Below, piece by piece: positions 24,090 through 31,115 of a stretch of DNA of 31,115 nucleotides (position 1 is its first letter; every line of letters starts with the position of its first letter). Below the pieces are notes generated by a model that was not told where the DNA came from, made no database searches, and saw only the letters and a program-made list of their open reading frames with translations. A program made the translations under genes and the position numbers. The DNA comes from Candidatus Gastranaerophilales bacterium HUM_12 (GTDB lineage: Bacteria > Cyanobacteriota > Vampirovibrionia > Gastranaerophilales > Gastranaerophilaceae): contig DABJ01000029.1 in the NCBI GenBank assembly GCA_002102825.1, positions 84,858-115,972 on the forward strand, in the 5' to 3' direction.

Positions 24090-24118
24090 TATATACAATT
24101 TGAAATATTTCGTTACAA
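24090..24118 (-). promoter_or_regulatory. Promoter of the LysM gene
   Basis: Minus strand TTGTAA (24118-24113), a 17-nt spacer and TATATA (24095-24090). The predicted +1 near 24083 falls at the edge of the inverted repeat. Confidence 0.55.
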
Positions 24119-24143
24119 ATTGGTTCTTAATTTAGGCAAAAAG

Positions 24144-24178
24144 AAAGGCTATCAGGGGGTAATCGATGATAGCCTTTT
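24144..24178 (-). terminator. Terminator of the sugar-porter gene
   Basis: AAAGGCTATCA and TGATAGCCTTT form an 11-bp stem with a 12-nt loop, 24 nt beyond the stop. A T-rich run follows on the minus strand. Confidence 0.8.
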
Positions 24179-24201
24179 GTGAGTATGAGGATTGTTTTAG
24201 C

Positions 24202-25563
24202 TTAGAAATCTCTTGGTTTAACTCCATGTATCCAATTAGATTCTATCGTTTCCAAAGAAATACCTTTGGTTTCCGGAACACAGAAGTAAACAAAGACAAT
24301 ACAAAGCAAGGATACTATCCCAAATCCCCAAAATGTCCAAGCTCCACCTATTCTGTGAAGCAAAATTGGGAAACTGCTAACTACAAAGAAGTTAAATGCA
24401 AAGTTTGAAACCGTACAAATACTCATTGCAACCCCTCTTATTCTCAAAGGGAAAACTTCTGAAACCAAAATCCAACCAATTGGACCAAGGCTCATTGCAA
24501 AACAAATAATGTATATTACCAAACTTCCTACAGTAACCCATTTCAAATTATCACCAAAGAAATCAGCGAATGCAAAACCGCAACCCAAAGCGATTAAACT
24601 AAGCATTACACCCGTCAAACCAAAATATAACAATGGTTTACGTCCTAGCTTATCAGTAAAGAATAGCGCAACAATTGTCATTAAAAAGTTAATTACACCA
24701 ATACCGGTTGTTGCATAAATTGCGGTAATATTACTTTCAAATCCTGCATTTTTAAATATTGTAGGAGCATAATAAATAATTGTATTAATACCGGTACAAA
24801 TTTGTGCAAACATTATACCAATACCAACAACAAATGGCATAATCATCCATTTTTTAAATCTGAATTTTTTATCACTTTTTGTTTCTTCATTAAGGATAGT
24901 TTTTCTAATATCCTCAATTTCTTTTTCAGTATCAACTTCCGGTTCAATTTTTTTGAAGGCAATTTTAGCTTCTTCATCACGTTTCTTGCTCACTAACCAG
25001 CGTGGGGTGTCATGCATAAAGCACATTCCAACAAATAAGACAATTCCGGGAATTACACCCGCAAATAACATCCAACGCCAATTGTAAACGGCATGTGCAA
25101 ACACTGCATTGATAAAGTATGAGAACAAAATACCTGCCGTAATTGCCCATTGATAAAGAGATACCAGTGTTCCTCTCAAATGTTTTGGAGAAATTTCTGA
25201 TAAATATAACGGAACAACAAAGTTAACAACACCAACGGCAAAGCCGACAAAAATTCTTGATGCAATTAGAACAAAAATATTCGGAGCAAATGCGCACATT
25301 ATAGAACCTAATGTGAAAATTACAGCAGTTGCCATAATAATTTTCTTCCGCCCGAACATATCTGCTAAAATCCCATTTGTCGCAGCACCAATAACAGCAC
25401 CAATCAAAACGGAACTAACCAAAATACCTTGAGTAGTATCAGCCAAATTCCAAGATTCATTGATAAATAATAACGCACCCGAAATTACACCGGTATCATA
25501 ACCTGATAACAAACCGCCCAAAGATGCAATAATCGCAACGACATACAACCATAAGTACTTCAT
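24202..25563 (-). CDS. MFS sugar porter (453 aa)
   Basis: This is a 12-helix sugar/H+ symporter of the XylE/GalP/AraE group. The motifs are GGLLSGYDTGVISGALLF in helix 1, ADMFGRKK in loop 2-3, RIFVGFAVG, PLYLSEISPKHLRG, DTPRWLV before the central loop, QICTGINTIIYYAP in helix 7, DKLGRKP in loop 8-9, GPIGWILVSEVFPLRIRG and the C-terminal PETKG. Its position between a terminator and a defined promoter shows a single-gene unit. The sugar is unknown. AAAGGG lies 5 nt upstream of the ATG. The promoter overlaps a perfect 11-bp tandem repeat. Confidence 0.95.
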   Translation of the reverse strand: MKYLWLYVVAIIASLGGLLSGYDTGVISGALLFINESWNLADTTQGILVSSVLIGAVIGAATNGILADMFGRKKIIMATAVIFTLGSIMCAFAPNIFVLIASRIFVGFAVGVVNFVVPLYLSEISPKHLRGTLVSLYQWAITAGILFSYFINAVFAHAVYNWRWMLFAGVIPGIVLFVGMCFMHDTPRWLVSKKRDEEAKIAFKKIEPEVDTEKEIEDIRKTILNEETKSDKKFRFKKWMIMPFVVGIGIMFAQICTGINTIIYYAPTIFKNAGFESNITAIYATTGIGVINFLMTIVALFFTDKLGRKPLLYFGLTGVMLSLIALGCGFAFADFFGDNLKWVTVGSLVIYIICFAMSLGPIGWILVSEVFPLRIRGVAMSICTVSNFAFNFFVVSSFPILLHRIGGAWTFWGFGIVSLLCIVFVYFCVPETKGISLETIESNWIHGVKPRDF

Positions 25564-25582
25564 ATAAACCCTTTCTTAACTC

Positions 25583-25604
25583 TATAACTTTATTATAACT
25601 TTAT
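25583..25604. repeat. Two tandem 11-bp repeats in the sugar-porter promoter
   Basis: TATAACTTTAT occurs twice in direct succession (25583-25593 and 25594-25604). The minus-strand -10 TATAAT (25597-25592) spans the junction, with TTTAAA 17 nt upstream as a weak -35. The 11-bp period puts both copies on one face of the helix. Confidence 0.5.
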
Positions 25605-25650
25605 TTTTTATATTTTTAAACCCCAATTTGATAATTTTTTTGAACAAGAC

Positions 25651-25679
25651 TTGACAAAGTGTTAGGTGTACCTTACAAT
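25651..25679 (+). promoter_or_regulatory. Near-consensus promoter with DtxR-like operator
   Basis: TTGACA (25651-25656), a 17-nt spacer and TACAAT (25674-25679). Within the spacer and the -10, TTAGGT-GT-ACCTTA (25662-25675) is a near-perfect dyad resembling the TTAGGT half-site of DtxR boxes. Metal-bound repressor would block this promoter, so the regulator is predicted to control its own two-gene operon. Confidence 0.7.
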
Positions 25680-25700
25680 AATTTTGTAAAGGATATTTTC

Positions 25701-26132
25701 ATGACAGAAAAAGCAAAAAATTTATCATCAGGTTTAGAAGATTATGTTGAAGCAATATATATTGCACACCTTAACAACAAACCGTTAAAAGGGGCAGAAC
25801 TTGCAAGGCAATTGAATATTTCAAGAGCCTCTGTATCAGAGGCACTTGCAAAACTAGTTGCAAAAAACTTAATCAAATATAATAGCTATGAAGCAATTTC
25901 CATCACAAAAGAAGGAATTGAAGAAGCAAAAAAAGTTTATGAAAAACACCACACACTAGAACAATTCTTTGAAACAGTTTTAGGCATAACAAAATCTGAA
26001 GCAAGTGAAAATGCTTGCAAAATTGAGCATATTATTTCTCAAAATGTGCTTAACGAAATGAGAAGTTTTACAAAATTTTGTCAAACCAACAAAGAAATTT
26101 TAGACACTTATAAAAAGGAAAAATCAAAATAA
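25701..26132 (+). CDS. DtxR/MntR-family metal-dependent regulator (143 aa)
   Basis: This is a small DtxR-type repressor with an N-terminal winged helix (LKGAELARQLNISRASVSEA) and a dimerisation/metal domain, without a C-terminal SH3/FeoA domain, as in MntR. Aligning by eye to MntR gives metal ligands D14, E17, H83, C106, E109 and H110. D14 is MntR-like, while C106 in ACKIEH is DtxR/IdeR-like, so specificity for Mn or Fe is unclear. The ATG at 25701 is chosen because AAAGGA precedes it and +1 lies near 25686. A longer frame from 25659 reads through the promoter. Its stop overlaps the next ATG (TAATG). Confidence 0.9.
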   Translation: MTEKAKNLSSGLEDYVEAIYIAHLNNKPLKGAELARQLNISRASVSEALAKLVAKNLIKYNSYEAISITKEGIEEAKKVYEKHHTLEQFFETVLGITKSEASENACKIEHIISQNVLNEMRSFTKFCQTNKEILDTYKKEKSK

Positions 26133-27166
26133 TGATAAAAGTTTCATCAATTGGCAAGTTTTTAGACCAACCGCTTTTAACTGCCAAATTAAATAAACAA
26201 ATTCCTACAATACTTACCCTTGGTAGTGGAATTTTTCTCGCAAAAGAATTAAAAAATACTCCCAAAGAAGATAAAATCAAAAAAGGGATACAAACTTCAA
26301 TTATTTTAGCAACTACATCAATTTCTGCAATTAAAGCGCCAAAAATTGCAAACTATTTGACCAAAAGACCTGCAACTAAAACACTTGAAGAATTGAAAAT
26401 TCAAAACTCAAAATCTATCCAAGAAATCATAACAAACAACAAATATTCAGAAAAAGTGGAAAGTATTTTACATCGTGCAAAAGACAAAATTTTATCTTTA
26501 AAAGAAGTTGACACTTTACACCAAAAGTTAGACAAACAATCTTTTGATAAAATAATTCCACCTCCAACTAATATAACTTCAAACGATCTATTCAGAGAAA
26601 TCGGTTGGTTATCAATATTTGGAGCAATCCCTGTTGCTGGCGGAGTAGCAGGTGGAATAGCAGCAGACATGACAACTGAAAAAGATTGGAAATCAAGAGT
26701 TTCTAACAAAGTTAAAGAGGGCACATACCAATACTTAGCAAATATTTTTATGTGTAACATAGGAGCCGGAGCCGCACTCGGCATTTTGGAACATAATAAT
26801 ATCAAATCAAAATCAGCAAGATGTATTGGCATGATTACCGGAATTATTTTAACTGGAGTAATCGGCGGAAGTGCAATTGCAAACTTTATAAGTAACAAAC
26901 TTATCAATCCTCTCCTATCAGGAAAAAATCAAAACAAAAAAGAAATCCGCACTCCTGAACTTTTAGATTTAGGACTTCACACAGACGATATTGCAACAGT
27001 ATCATTATTATCGGGATTAAAATGGATTGAACCGTCACTTCCACTATTATATGCCGTATCCGGATATCGCGCAGGAATTGGCTATAGGAACAATGACAAA
27101 CATCATCAGTCTAAAAATTGTTCACAAAACCAAGAAAAAACTCATTTTCTACGAGAAAAGTGTTAG
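26132..27166 (+). CDS. Unknown multi-pass membrane protein coupled to the DtxR-like regulator (344 aa)
   Basis: I do not recognise a family. Hydrophobic segments lie at about 24-38, 52-70, 158-179, 202-219 and 230-253, with a possible sixth at about 284-312. Several are glycine/alanine-rich (PVAGGVAGGIAAD, TGVIGGSAIA). A polar, helical stretch (about 80-150) lies between the first and second hydrophobic groups. The last 25 residues form a polar tail with H324, H325, C330, H338 and C344, which could bind metal. It starts within the regulator's stop codon and must be co-transcribed under the metal-responsive promoter. A role in metal homeostasis is inferred from context only. Confidence 0.75.
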   Translation: MIKVSSIGKFLDQPLLTAKLNKQIPTILTLGSGIFLAKELKNTPKEDKIKKGIQTSIILATTSISAIKAPKIANYLTKRPATKTLEELKIQNSKSIQEIITNNKYSEKVESILHRAKDKILSLKEVDTLHQKLDKQSFDKIIPPPTNITSNDLFREIGWLSIFGAIPVAGGVAGGIAADMTTEKDWKSRVSNKVKEGTYQYLANIFMCNIGAGAALGILEHNNIKSKSARCIGMITGIILTGVIGGSAIANFISNKLINPLLSGKNQNKKEIRTPELLDLGLHTDDIATVSLLSGLKWIEPSLPLLYAVSGYRAGIGYRNNDKHHQSKNCSQNQEKTHFLREKC

Positions 27167-27182
27167 GTATAGTTAACACTTT
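27157..27182 (+). repeat. Inverted repeat sharing a 12-mer with the DtxR-like promoter
   Basis: AAAGTGTTA (27157-27165) and TAACACTTT (27174-27182) form a perfect 9-bp dyad with an 8-nt spacer over the stop codon of the 344-aa gene. The 12-mer AAAGTGTTAGGT (27157-27168) is identical to 25656-25667 in the operon promoter. It could be a second regulator site or an RNA hairpin. Confidence 0.5.
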
Positions 27183-27225
27183 AAAACACACACCTTATTT
27201 TTTACAACCCACAACTGTACACTAA

Positions 27226-27255
27226 AAAAGAGGCAGTTTAACCACCGCCTCTTTT
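27226..27255. terminator. Bidirectional terminator
   Basis: AAAAGAGGC and GCCTCTTTT form a 9-bp stem with a 12-nt loop between the convergent 344-aa and 179-aa genes, with A/T runs on both sides. Confidence 0.85.
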
Positions 27256-27277
27256 ACTTTTCTTTATTAAATACTTA

Positions 27278-27817
27278 CTAAACTTCGGGTTTAAGATTTA
27301 CTTTTTCTAAAAATTTTTCTTCGCCATTTTCTACATGAGATACAAATGGTTTTCCCTTTTTAGAAATCATTTGTGTAAAACTATCAATCATTGCACTTGC
27401 AATATGTTTAATATCACGATGTTCTTTATTTTGTTCATAAGCATACTTCGGATTTGTACCAATTTTGAAAATTTCAGCTAACTTAGTTTTAGGATTAACT
27501 TTATCGGCACTCATTATCCCTAAAACCTTTGTTGCATCAAGTTTTTCAAAATTATCAGTTTGAGTTGTAAGAGCATAAATATTAGATTTACCTTTTAAAA
27601 TACTTACTTCTTCTGCAATTGCACCAGACAAGTTTTTCCCACCGTTCCATAAATAGCTCAAAAAATTGATGCTCAATCTATCAAATTTGTCACCAGCATG
27701 AAATTTTACAAAATTTACAGGCATATCTTTCCATTTTTTATTAACTTTTTGCTTTACAACTGTTGGGGCAATTAATTTTCCTCCAAAATGAAGATTGTTT
27801 GTTGGTTGTATATTCAT
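27278..27817 (-). CDS. Hypothetical protein, possibly GNAT-like, with N-terminal F-x-G motif (179 aa)
   Basis: The N-terminus MNIQPTNNLHFGGK has a short polar, Asn-rich lead with F11-G-G13. The rest could be a diverged GNAT acetyltransferase fold: VLGIMSADKV, then LAEIFKIGTNPKYAY like the GNAT beta4 core, a helix (KHIASAMIDSFTQMISKKG), and KPFVSHVENG-EEKFLEKVNL like beta5 and the final helix. The acetyl-CoA pyrophosphate loop is not clear, so activity is doubtful. AAAGGA lies upstream. It follows the 506-aa gene by 50 nt with no terminator between, so they are probably one transcript. Confidence 0.65.
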   Translation of the reverse strand: MNIQPTNNLHFGGKLIAPTVVKQKVNKKWKDMPVNFVKFHAGDKFDRLSINFLSYLWNGGKNLSGAIAEEVSILKGKSNIYALTTQTDNFEKLDATKVLGIMSADKVNPKTKLAEIFKIGTNPKYAYEQNKEHRDIKHIASAMIDSFTQMISKKGKPFVSHVENGEEKFLEKVNLKPEV

Positions 27818-27867
27818 TAAAAATTTTTCCTTTCGACTAATGTAATCAAGTTAATTATATCTCAAAA

Positions 27868-29388
27868 TTATTTACCGTGAATAATGACTTTTGACATATC
27901 GCCGCCAGTTACTCGCCTTATATCGTCAGCAAACTTTTCAAATTGATTTGCATTACAAACAATTCTACCGGTAACTTGTTCCAAATTTTGCGGGAATTGA
28001 GTAATTCGAGAATTATACAATGGATTTTTGTTATCCAAAATAAAATTACCACGAATGATTTTTACATCTTTTAATAAATCATCTTCATTAAATCCAAACA
28101 TTGAGTAAGGAATTGAAATTCCGCTATTTACATTCATGTTGTATGACGGTTTATAACCAGAAATTTCAAGTTTTCCATCTGGAGTATACTTTGTATCAAC
28201 ATTTAGAAATCTAAAAATAGCAAAATTATCTTCATCTTTTATTGCTTTTGCAAATGATTTTTTGAAAACTGAACTAGTTTCATTTAACTTTTCACTAATC
28301 ATAATAGCCTGAGATGCTTTAGGTCCTTCATCAATAATTCCGGATTGACATTTCAAATTATTAGTTTCAATGAATTCTCTAATCTTGCTAACCAAAGTCA
28401 AAGGAACAATGTTATTATTCTCAACACCTTGAATTTGATCAATCTTACCATTATTTGTCGTCATACCAACAACAGGATCCCAAAGATTAGATTTGCCTTT
28501 TCTTTCAAGATAGATATAAAAATCGCCATCAGTCAAAGCATCTTCTGCCTTATCAACACTTGATCTTGTACACCAGTTACGGCAACTCAAAGTTTCAAGA
28601 GCAGAAATATTTTTATCTTTATTTTTAGGGTCATGCTTAATTGATGGAATTTTTACCCAAACCGCTTTGTTATTTGATTTTCCCATATCCATAAGCAAGT
28701 TATCTCTAAGTCTGTGAGTATAACTTTCTAAAAATGTCGGGTTAATAAATGTCGCCCAGTCTAATGGTGCCGGACGTTCAAAACGTTTAATAGCAAGTAA
28801 GAGAGCTTTTTCATCAAACGGAACCGGAATATGTCTGTTATTTTCTTTCAATTCTCCGGTTACAGAATTCCAAATAACAAATTTCAATGAGTCATTTCCC
28901 TTGATTTTACTTACAAGCTCAGGGTTAAATTGTTCTCCTGTTTTTGGATTTAATTCTTCCGGATTTTTAAGAAAATTTTCCCAATCCTTTAGTCGAACTT
29001 CTCTTGCTTGGTTAATTTTATCTATTGAATATTCCCTAATATCTTGCGGAACATAACTTTTCCATTTAATTTTTTTTGCATCAGATTTTTTGAAGGAGCT
29101 CCACATTTCATCATCTTCAACAATTTTTTTAATAGCCACACCAATTTTTTTTGCGGAAATTACACTACCGTCAATATGAAATTTTTTATGATTGCTATCC
29201 AAAATTACAGATGCCATATAATCAAAAATTGAGTGATATTCTGATGGAAGAGATTTTCCTTTAAAAGATAGTATAACCTTATCCGTTTGAGAATTTGAAG
29301 CCAAATAAGATTTAAAAGGTTTTGGATTACTTTTTTGTATGTTGTTTAATGGGGTTGTAAAACTTAAATTACTAATACTTGAAATCAT
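27868..29388 (-). CDS. Hypothetical protein with PcfJ-like core and N-terminal F-x-G motif (506 aa)
   Basis: The first 45 residues are Ser/Asn-rich and end in VILSFKGK (F42, G44). The middle is a charged, helical region. Residues about 262-330 hold a Cys-Trp-Cys block (C269, W272, C273 in CRNWCTRSS), DGDFYIYLE and GKIDQIQGVENN. This pattern resembles PcfJ-type proteins (Cys ... GSYA ... G-x-I-x-Q-x-G-x-x-N) by eye only. The C-terminal about 80 residues (IIRGNFILD, RITQFPQNLEQVTGRI) look repeat-like. There is no signal peptide or membrane helix. The function is unknown. The ribosome site is weak. Confidence 0.65.
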   Translation of the reverse strand: MISSISNLSFTTPLNNIQKSNPKPFKSYLASNSQTDKVILSFKGKSLPSEYHSIFDYMASVILDSNHKKFHIDGSVISAKKIGVAIKKIVEDDEMWSSFKKSDAKKIKWKSYVPQDIREYSIDKINQAREVRLKDWENFLKNPEELNPKTGEQFNPELVSKIKGNDSLKFVIWNSVTGELKENNRHIPVPFDEKALLLAIKRFERPAPLDWATFINPTFLESYTHRLRDNLLMDMGKSNNKAVWVKIPSIKHDPKNKDKNISALETLSCRNWCTRSSVDKAEDALTDGDFYIYLERKGKSNLWDPVVGMTTNNGKIDQIQGVENNNIVPLTLVSKIREFIETNNLKCQSGIIDEGPKASQAIMISEKLNETSSVFKKSFAKAIKDEDNFAIFRFLNVDTKYTPDGKLEISGYKPSYNMNVNSGISIPYSMFGFNEDDLLKDVKIIRGNFILDNKNPLYNSRITQFPQNLEQVTGRIVCNANQFEKFADDIRRVTGGDMSKVIIHGK

Positions 29389-29453
29389 ATTTTAGACCTA
29401 TTTAGATATCGTAAACTGAAAAGTATAAAATTCGTAAAGCTCAAATTTTGCGT

Positions 29454-29477
29454 AATATTAAAAATTTTTTTAATATT
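29454..29477. repeat. AT-only palindrome upstream of the 506-aa gene
   Basis: AATATTAAAAA and TTTTTAATATT form a perfect 11-bp inverted repeat with a 2-nt centre. It lies between the terminator of the 514-aa gene and the start of the 506-aa gene. It could be a cruciform, an operator or chance in AT-rich DNA. Confidence 0.35.
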
Positions 29478-29483
29478 TATTCA

Positions 29484-29512
29484 CAAAAAAAATGGGATAT
29501 AAAATACCCCAT
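29484..29512 (-). terminator. Terminator of the 514-aa gene
   Basis: Minus strand ATGGGGTA and TATCCCAT form an 8-bp stem with one G-U pair and a 5-nt loop, followed by eight T residues. It lies 25 nt beyond the stop. Confidence 0.8.
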
Positions 29513-29536
29513 ATAGTAACATTACCCAATGTATTT

Positions 29537-31081
29537 TTATTTTTGAACTTGTTCTTTCGGTTTTCGGTTTGCAAGTTTGATATTAATAAGCGGAAGAATA
29601 ATACCAAGAGCAACTGTAGAATATGCCAATCCGGCAACGTGCGCTACATTCAACTTCCAAATGTTTTTTCTTGCAAAATCTTTTCCTTTTGCTGCAATTT
29701 CTACATGTGTTTTTAAACTAATATCGTTCAACCAATGTTTAATACCTTTACCCTTTTTATTAATATTAAATAAATTTTCTTGCTTTTTATCTAGAAGATT
29801 AGCAACACCTTTAGCTGCAAAACCACCTAGAACTAGCCAGTTCAAAAATCCGAAATAATCTCTTGTAACAGATTCTCTCAATTCATTATTGCTATCTGCA
29901 GCCATAAAACGACCAATAATTGTTGAAGCATAGACAGTTTTTATTGCATTACCTGTAGAAATTGGACCTGTAAATTGAAGTTTTTTCACAAAGTCTTTTG
30001 GATTTTTAATTTTCATAACTCCAATCGTCATAGCAAGCATTCCAGCACTTGCCAATATCTTTTTAAAGAACAATCCCTTTTTATTATCTTTATTTTTAAC
30101 TCCATTTTTTGCATCATAATCAGGGTCACCTGCAAAACCTTTTTTACCCGTACGTTTTTCTGTAATTTTTCTATTCAATCTTTGATTTGTTAAACCAATA
30201 ATTGAAGCAAGAGATAATGCCCCAAAGATTTTAATTTTATTAATACGTTTAATTTTTGTTAAAGCTGCATCAATATTTATATTCTTATTAGTAAAAATAT
30301 CCTTACCCATATCATAAGTGTCACGCAAAATATTATGCATTGTCGCATTTAATTTATGTTCACCAATTTTTACATCAACACTTCGATTTACACCAATAGC
30401 ATTTGTCATTCTTGATTCCATGATGTTAAAAATTTGCTTTTTATCACGTGGAGTAATATTTTTATCATTAATTACATCTGCAAAAGTTTTGATAAATCCT
30501 TGTTTTGTTGTCAAATTGTCCTGAATATTTTTGTATTTTGGATTATCCCAAGTCAGATTTTTCCATTTATTTTCTTCAAACCATTCAACTTTATTGAAAT
30601 CAATATTTTTTAATTTTGCAACGACTTTACCGTCCTGTCCACCCATATTATCAAATACATTTGTCACATATTTTTCAACATTGTTTTCGCTTCTATCCCA
30701 AGCCGTTTTTAAAACTTTTATAGAATCATCGCTAAACCAACTTTTTGGATTAATTTTAATTTCCGGAGAAATATGTTTAACTGCAACATGAGAAATAAGT
30801 GTAGCCAAAAGTCCGGCAGACAAACAATTGATAAATGTTCCGCTCACCTCTCGAAAAAATGTTTCAGCTCCGGCATTTGCATTTCTTTTCTTTGTATCAA
30901 TATAAGTTCTTGGAGCAACCATTGCACCTAAGTCAAGTAAAACAGCATTTGCCATTTCATTTGTATCAAGGGTTCTCAAAGTTGATGTCAAAACTCCGTC
31001 CATTGGTCCTCTAAATGCCGGCTGATAGTGTCTTTGCTTGTTGATATAATCATTATTCGCTGTTGTTACTATTAAATTCAT
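29537..31081 (-). CDS. Unknown multi-pass membrane protein with N-terminal F-x-G motif (514 aa)
   Basis: I do not recognise a family. A polar 20-residue lead is followed by AFRG (F23, G25). Hydrophobic segments lie at about 84-102, 283-299, 340-358, 410-428 and 477-502, with a possible one near 376-392. A long polar region (about 105-280) separates the first from the rest, and very basic loops (about 300-340, 430-450) suggest cytoplasmic faces. The start has AAGGGA upstream and is 34 nt inside the window edge, so the gene is complete. It has a strong terminator. It shares only the short N-terminal motif with its two neighbours. Confidence 0.75.
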   Translation of the reverse strand: MNLIVTTANNDYINKQRHYQPAFRGPMDGVLTSTLRTLDTNEMANAVLLDLGAMVAPRTYIDTKKRNANAGAETFFREVSGTFINCLSAGLLATLISHVAVKHISPEIKINPKSWFSDDSIKVLKTAWDRSENNVEKYVTNVFDNMGGQDGKVVAKLKNIDFNKVEWFEENKWKNLTWDNPKYKNIQDNLTTKQGFIKTFADVINDKNITPRDKKQIFNIMESRMTNAIGVNRSVDVKIGEHKLNATMHNILRDTYDMGKDIFTNKNINIDAALTKIKRINKIKIFGALSLASIIGLTNQRLNRKITEKRTGKKGFAGDPDYDAKNGVKNKDNKKGLFFKKILASAGMLAMTIGVMKIKNPKDFVKKLQFTGPISTGNAIKTVYASTIIGRFMAADSNNELRESVTRDYFGFLNWLVLGGFAAKGVANLLDKKQENLFNINKKGKGIKHWLNDISLKTHVEIAAKGKDFARKNIWKLNVAHVAGLAYSTVALGIILPLINIKLANRKPKEQVQK

Positions 31082-31115
31082 CTATTTCCCTTATCTATAA
31101 AACTATTGTTATTTA

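Noticed and set aside
26401..26907. 168-aa minus-strand frame inside the 344-aa membrane-protein gene
   Set aside because: It is the antisense of hydrophobic Gly/Ala/Ile codons, giving an apparent membrane protein. It has no promoter or ribosome site, and the plus-strand gene is coupled to the DtxR-like gene.
1..31115. tRNA, rRNA, CRISPR array, insertion sequence or prophage genes
   Set aside because: I looked for T-loop and anticodon-arm patterns, spaced direct repeats, transposase motifs and phage structural genes and found none. A covariance-model scan would be needed to exclude small ncRNAs.

Overview
The window is ordinary chromosome from an AT-rich bacterium. It has dense, short-spaced genes that switch strand often. 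Exported proteins carry Sec signals or membrane anchors, and housekeeping genes (mnmA, cca, dnaK, aroK, aroB) are mixed with TPR proteins and many lineage-specific hypotheticals. I think of a gut Melainabacteria/Gastranaerophilales (non-photosynthetic Cyanobacteria relative) because of the composition and because several hypotheticals carry a short N-terminal F-x-G motif that I associate with that group. This is recollection and inference, not a search result. I see no rRNA, tRNA, insertion sequence, phage gene, CRISPR array or origin. No gene-free stretch exceeds about 210 bp.

Layout. 33-3470 (-): four-gene operon of exported TPR protein, membrane-anchored metallophosphoesterase, MBL-fold hydrolase and exported TPR protein. 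3626-9508: mnmA, a homocitrate/isopropylmalate-synthase-like enzyme, a large cytoplasmic TPR protein and an orphan PAS/HAMP sensor kinase. 9716-13165: dnaK, an Fsr-like MFS exporter and an 82-aa hypothetical. 13318-20494: a 1041-aa SF1 helicase with a C-terminal nuclease-like domain, cca, an orphan amino-acid-type binding lipoprotein, the aroK-aroB pair and an HxlR regulator. 20539-25563: a 67-aa protein, SulP anion transporter, 118-aa acidic protein, LysM membrane protein and sugar-porter MFS. 25701-27166 (+): a DtxR/MntR-like regulator translationally coupled to an unknown multi-pass membrane protein with a His/Cys tail. 27278-31081 (-): three lineage-type proteins with N-terminal F-x-G motifs (a GNAT-like protein, a PcfJ-like-core protein and a multi-pass membrane protein).

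Regulatory reading. Strong hairpin terminators separate many units. Five genes without a Shine-Dalgarno (exported TPR at 3470, sensor kinase, Fsr-like MFS, cca, aroK) have a -10-like hexamer ending exactly 6 nt before the ATG, which predicts leaderless mRNAs. Three of four convergent pairs share a palindromic TTAA containing both stop codons. The DtxR-like gene has a near-consensus promoter with a TTAGGT/ACCTTA dyad in its spacer, predicting metal-dependent autoregulation of the two-gene unit.

The best candidates for something undescribed are the metalloregulator plus membrane-protein module, the F-x-G-tagged protein group, the exported TPR/phosphoesterase operon and the helicase-nuclease.
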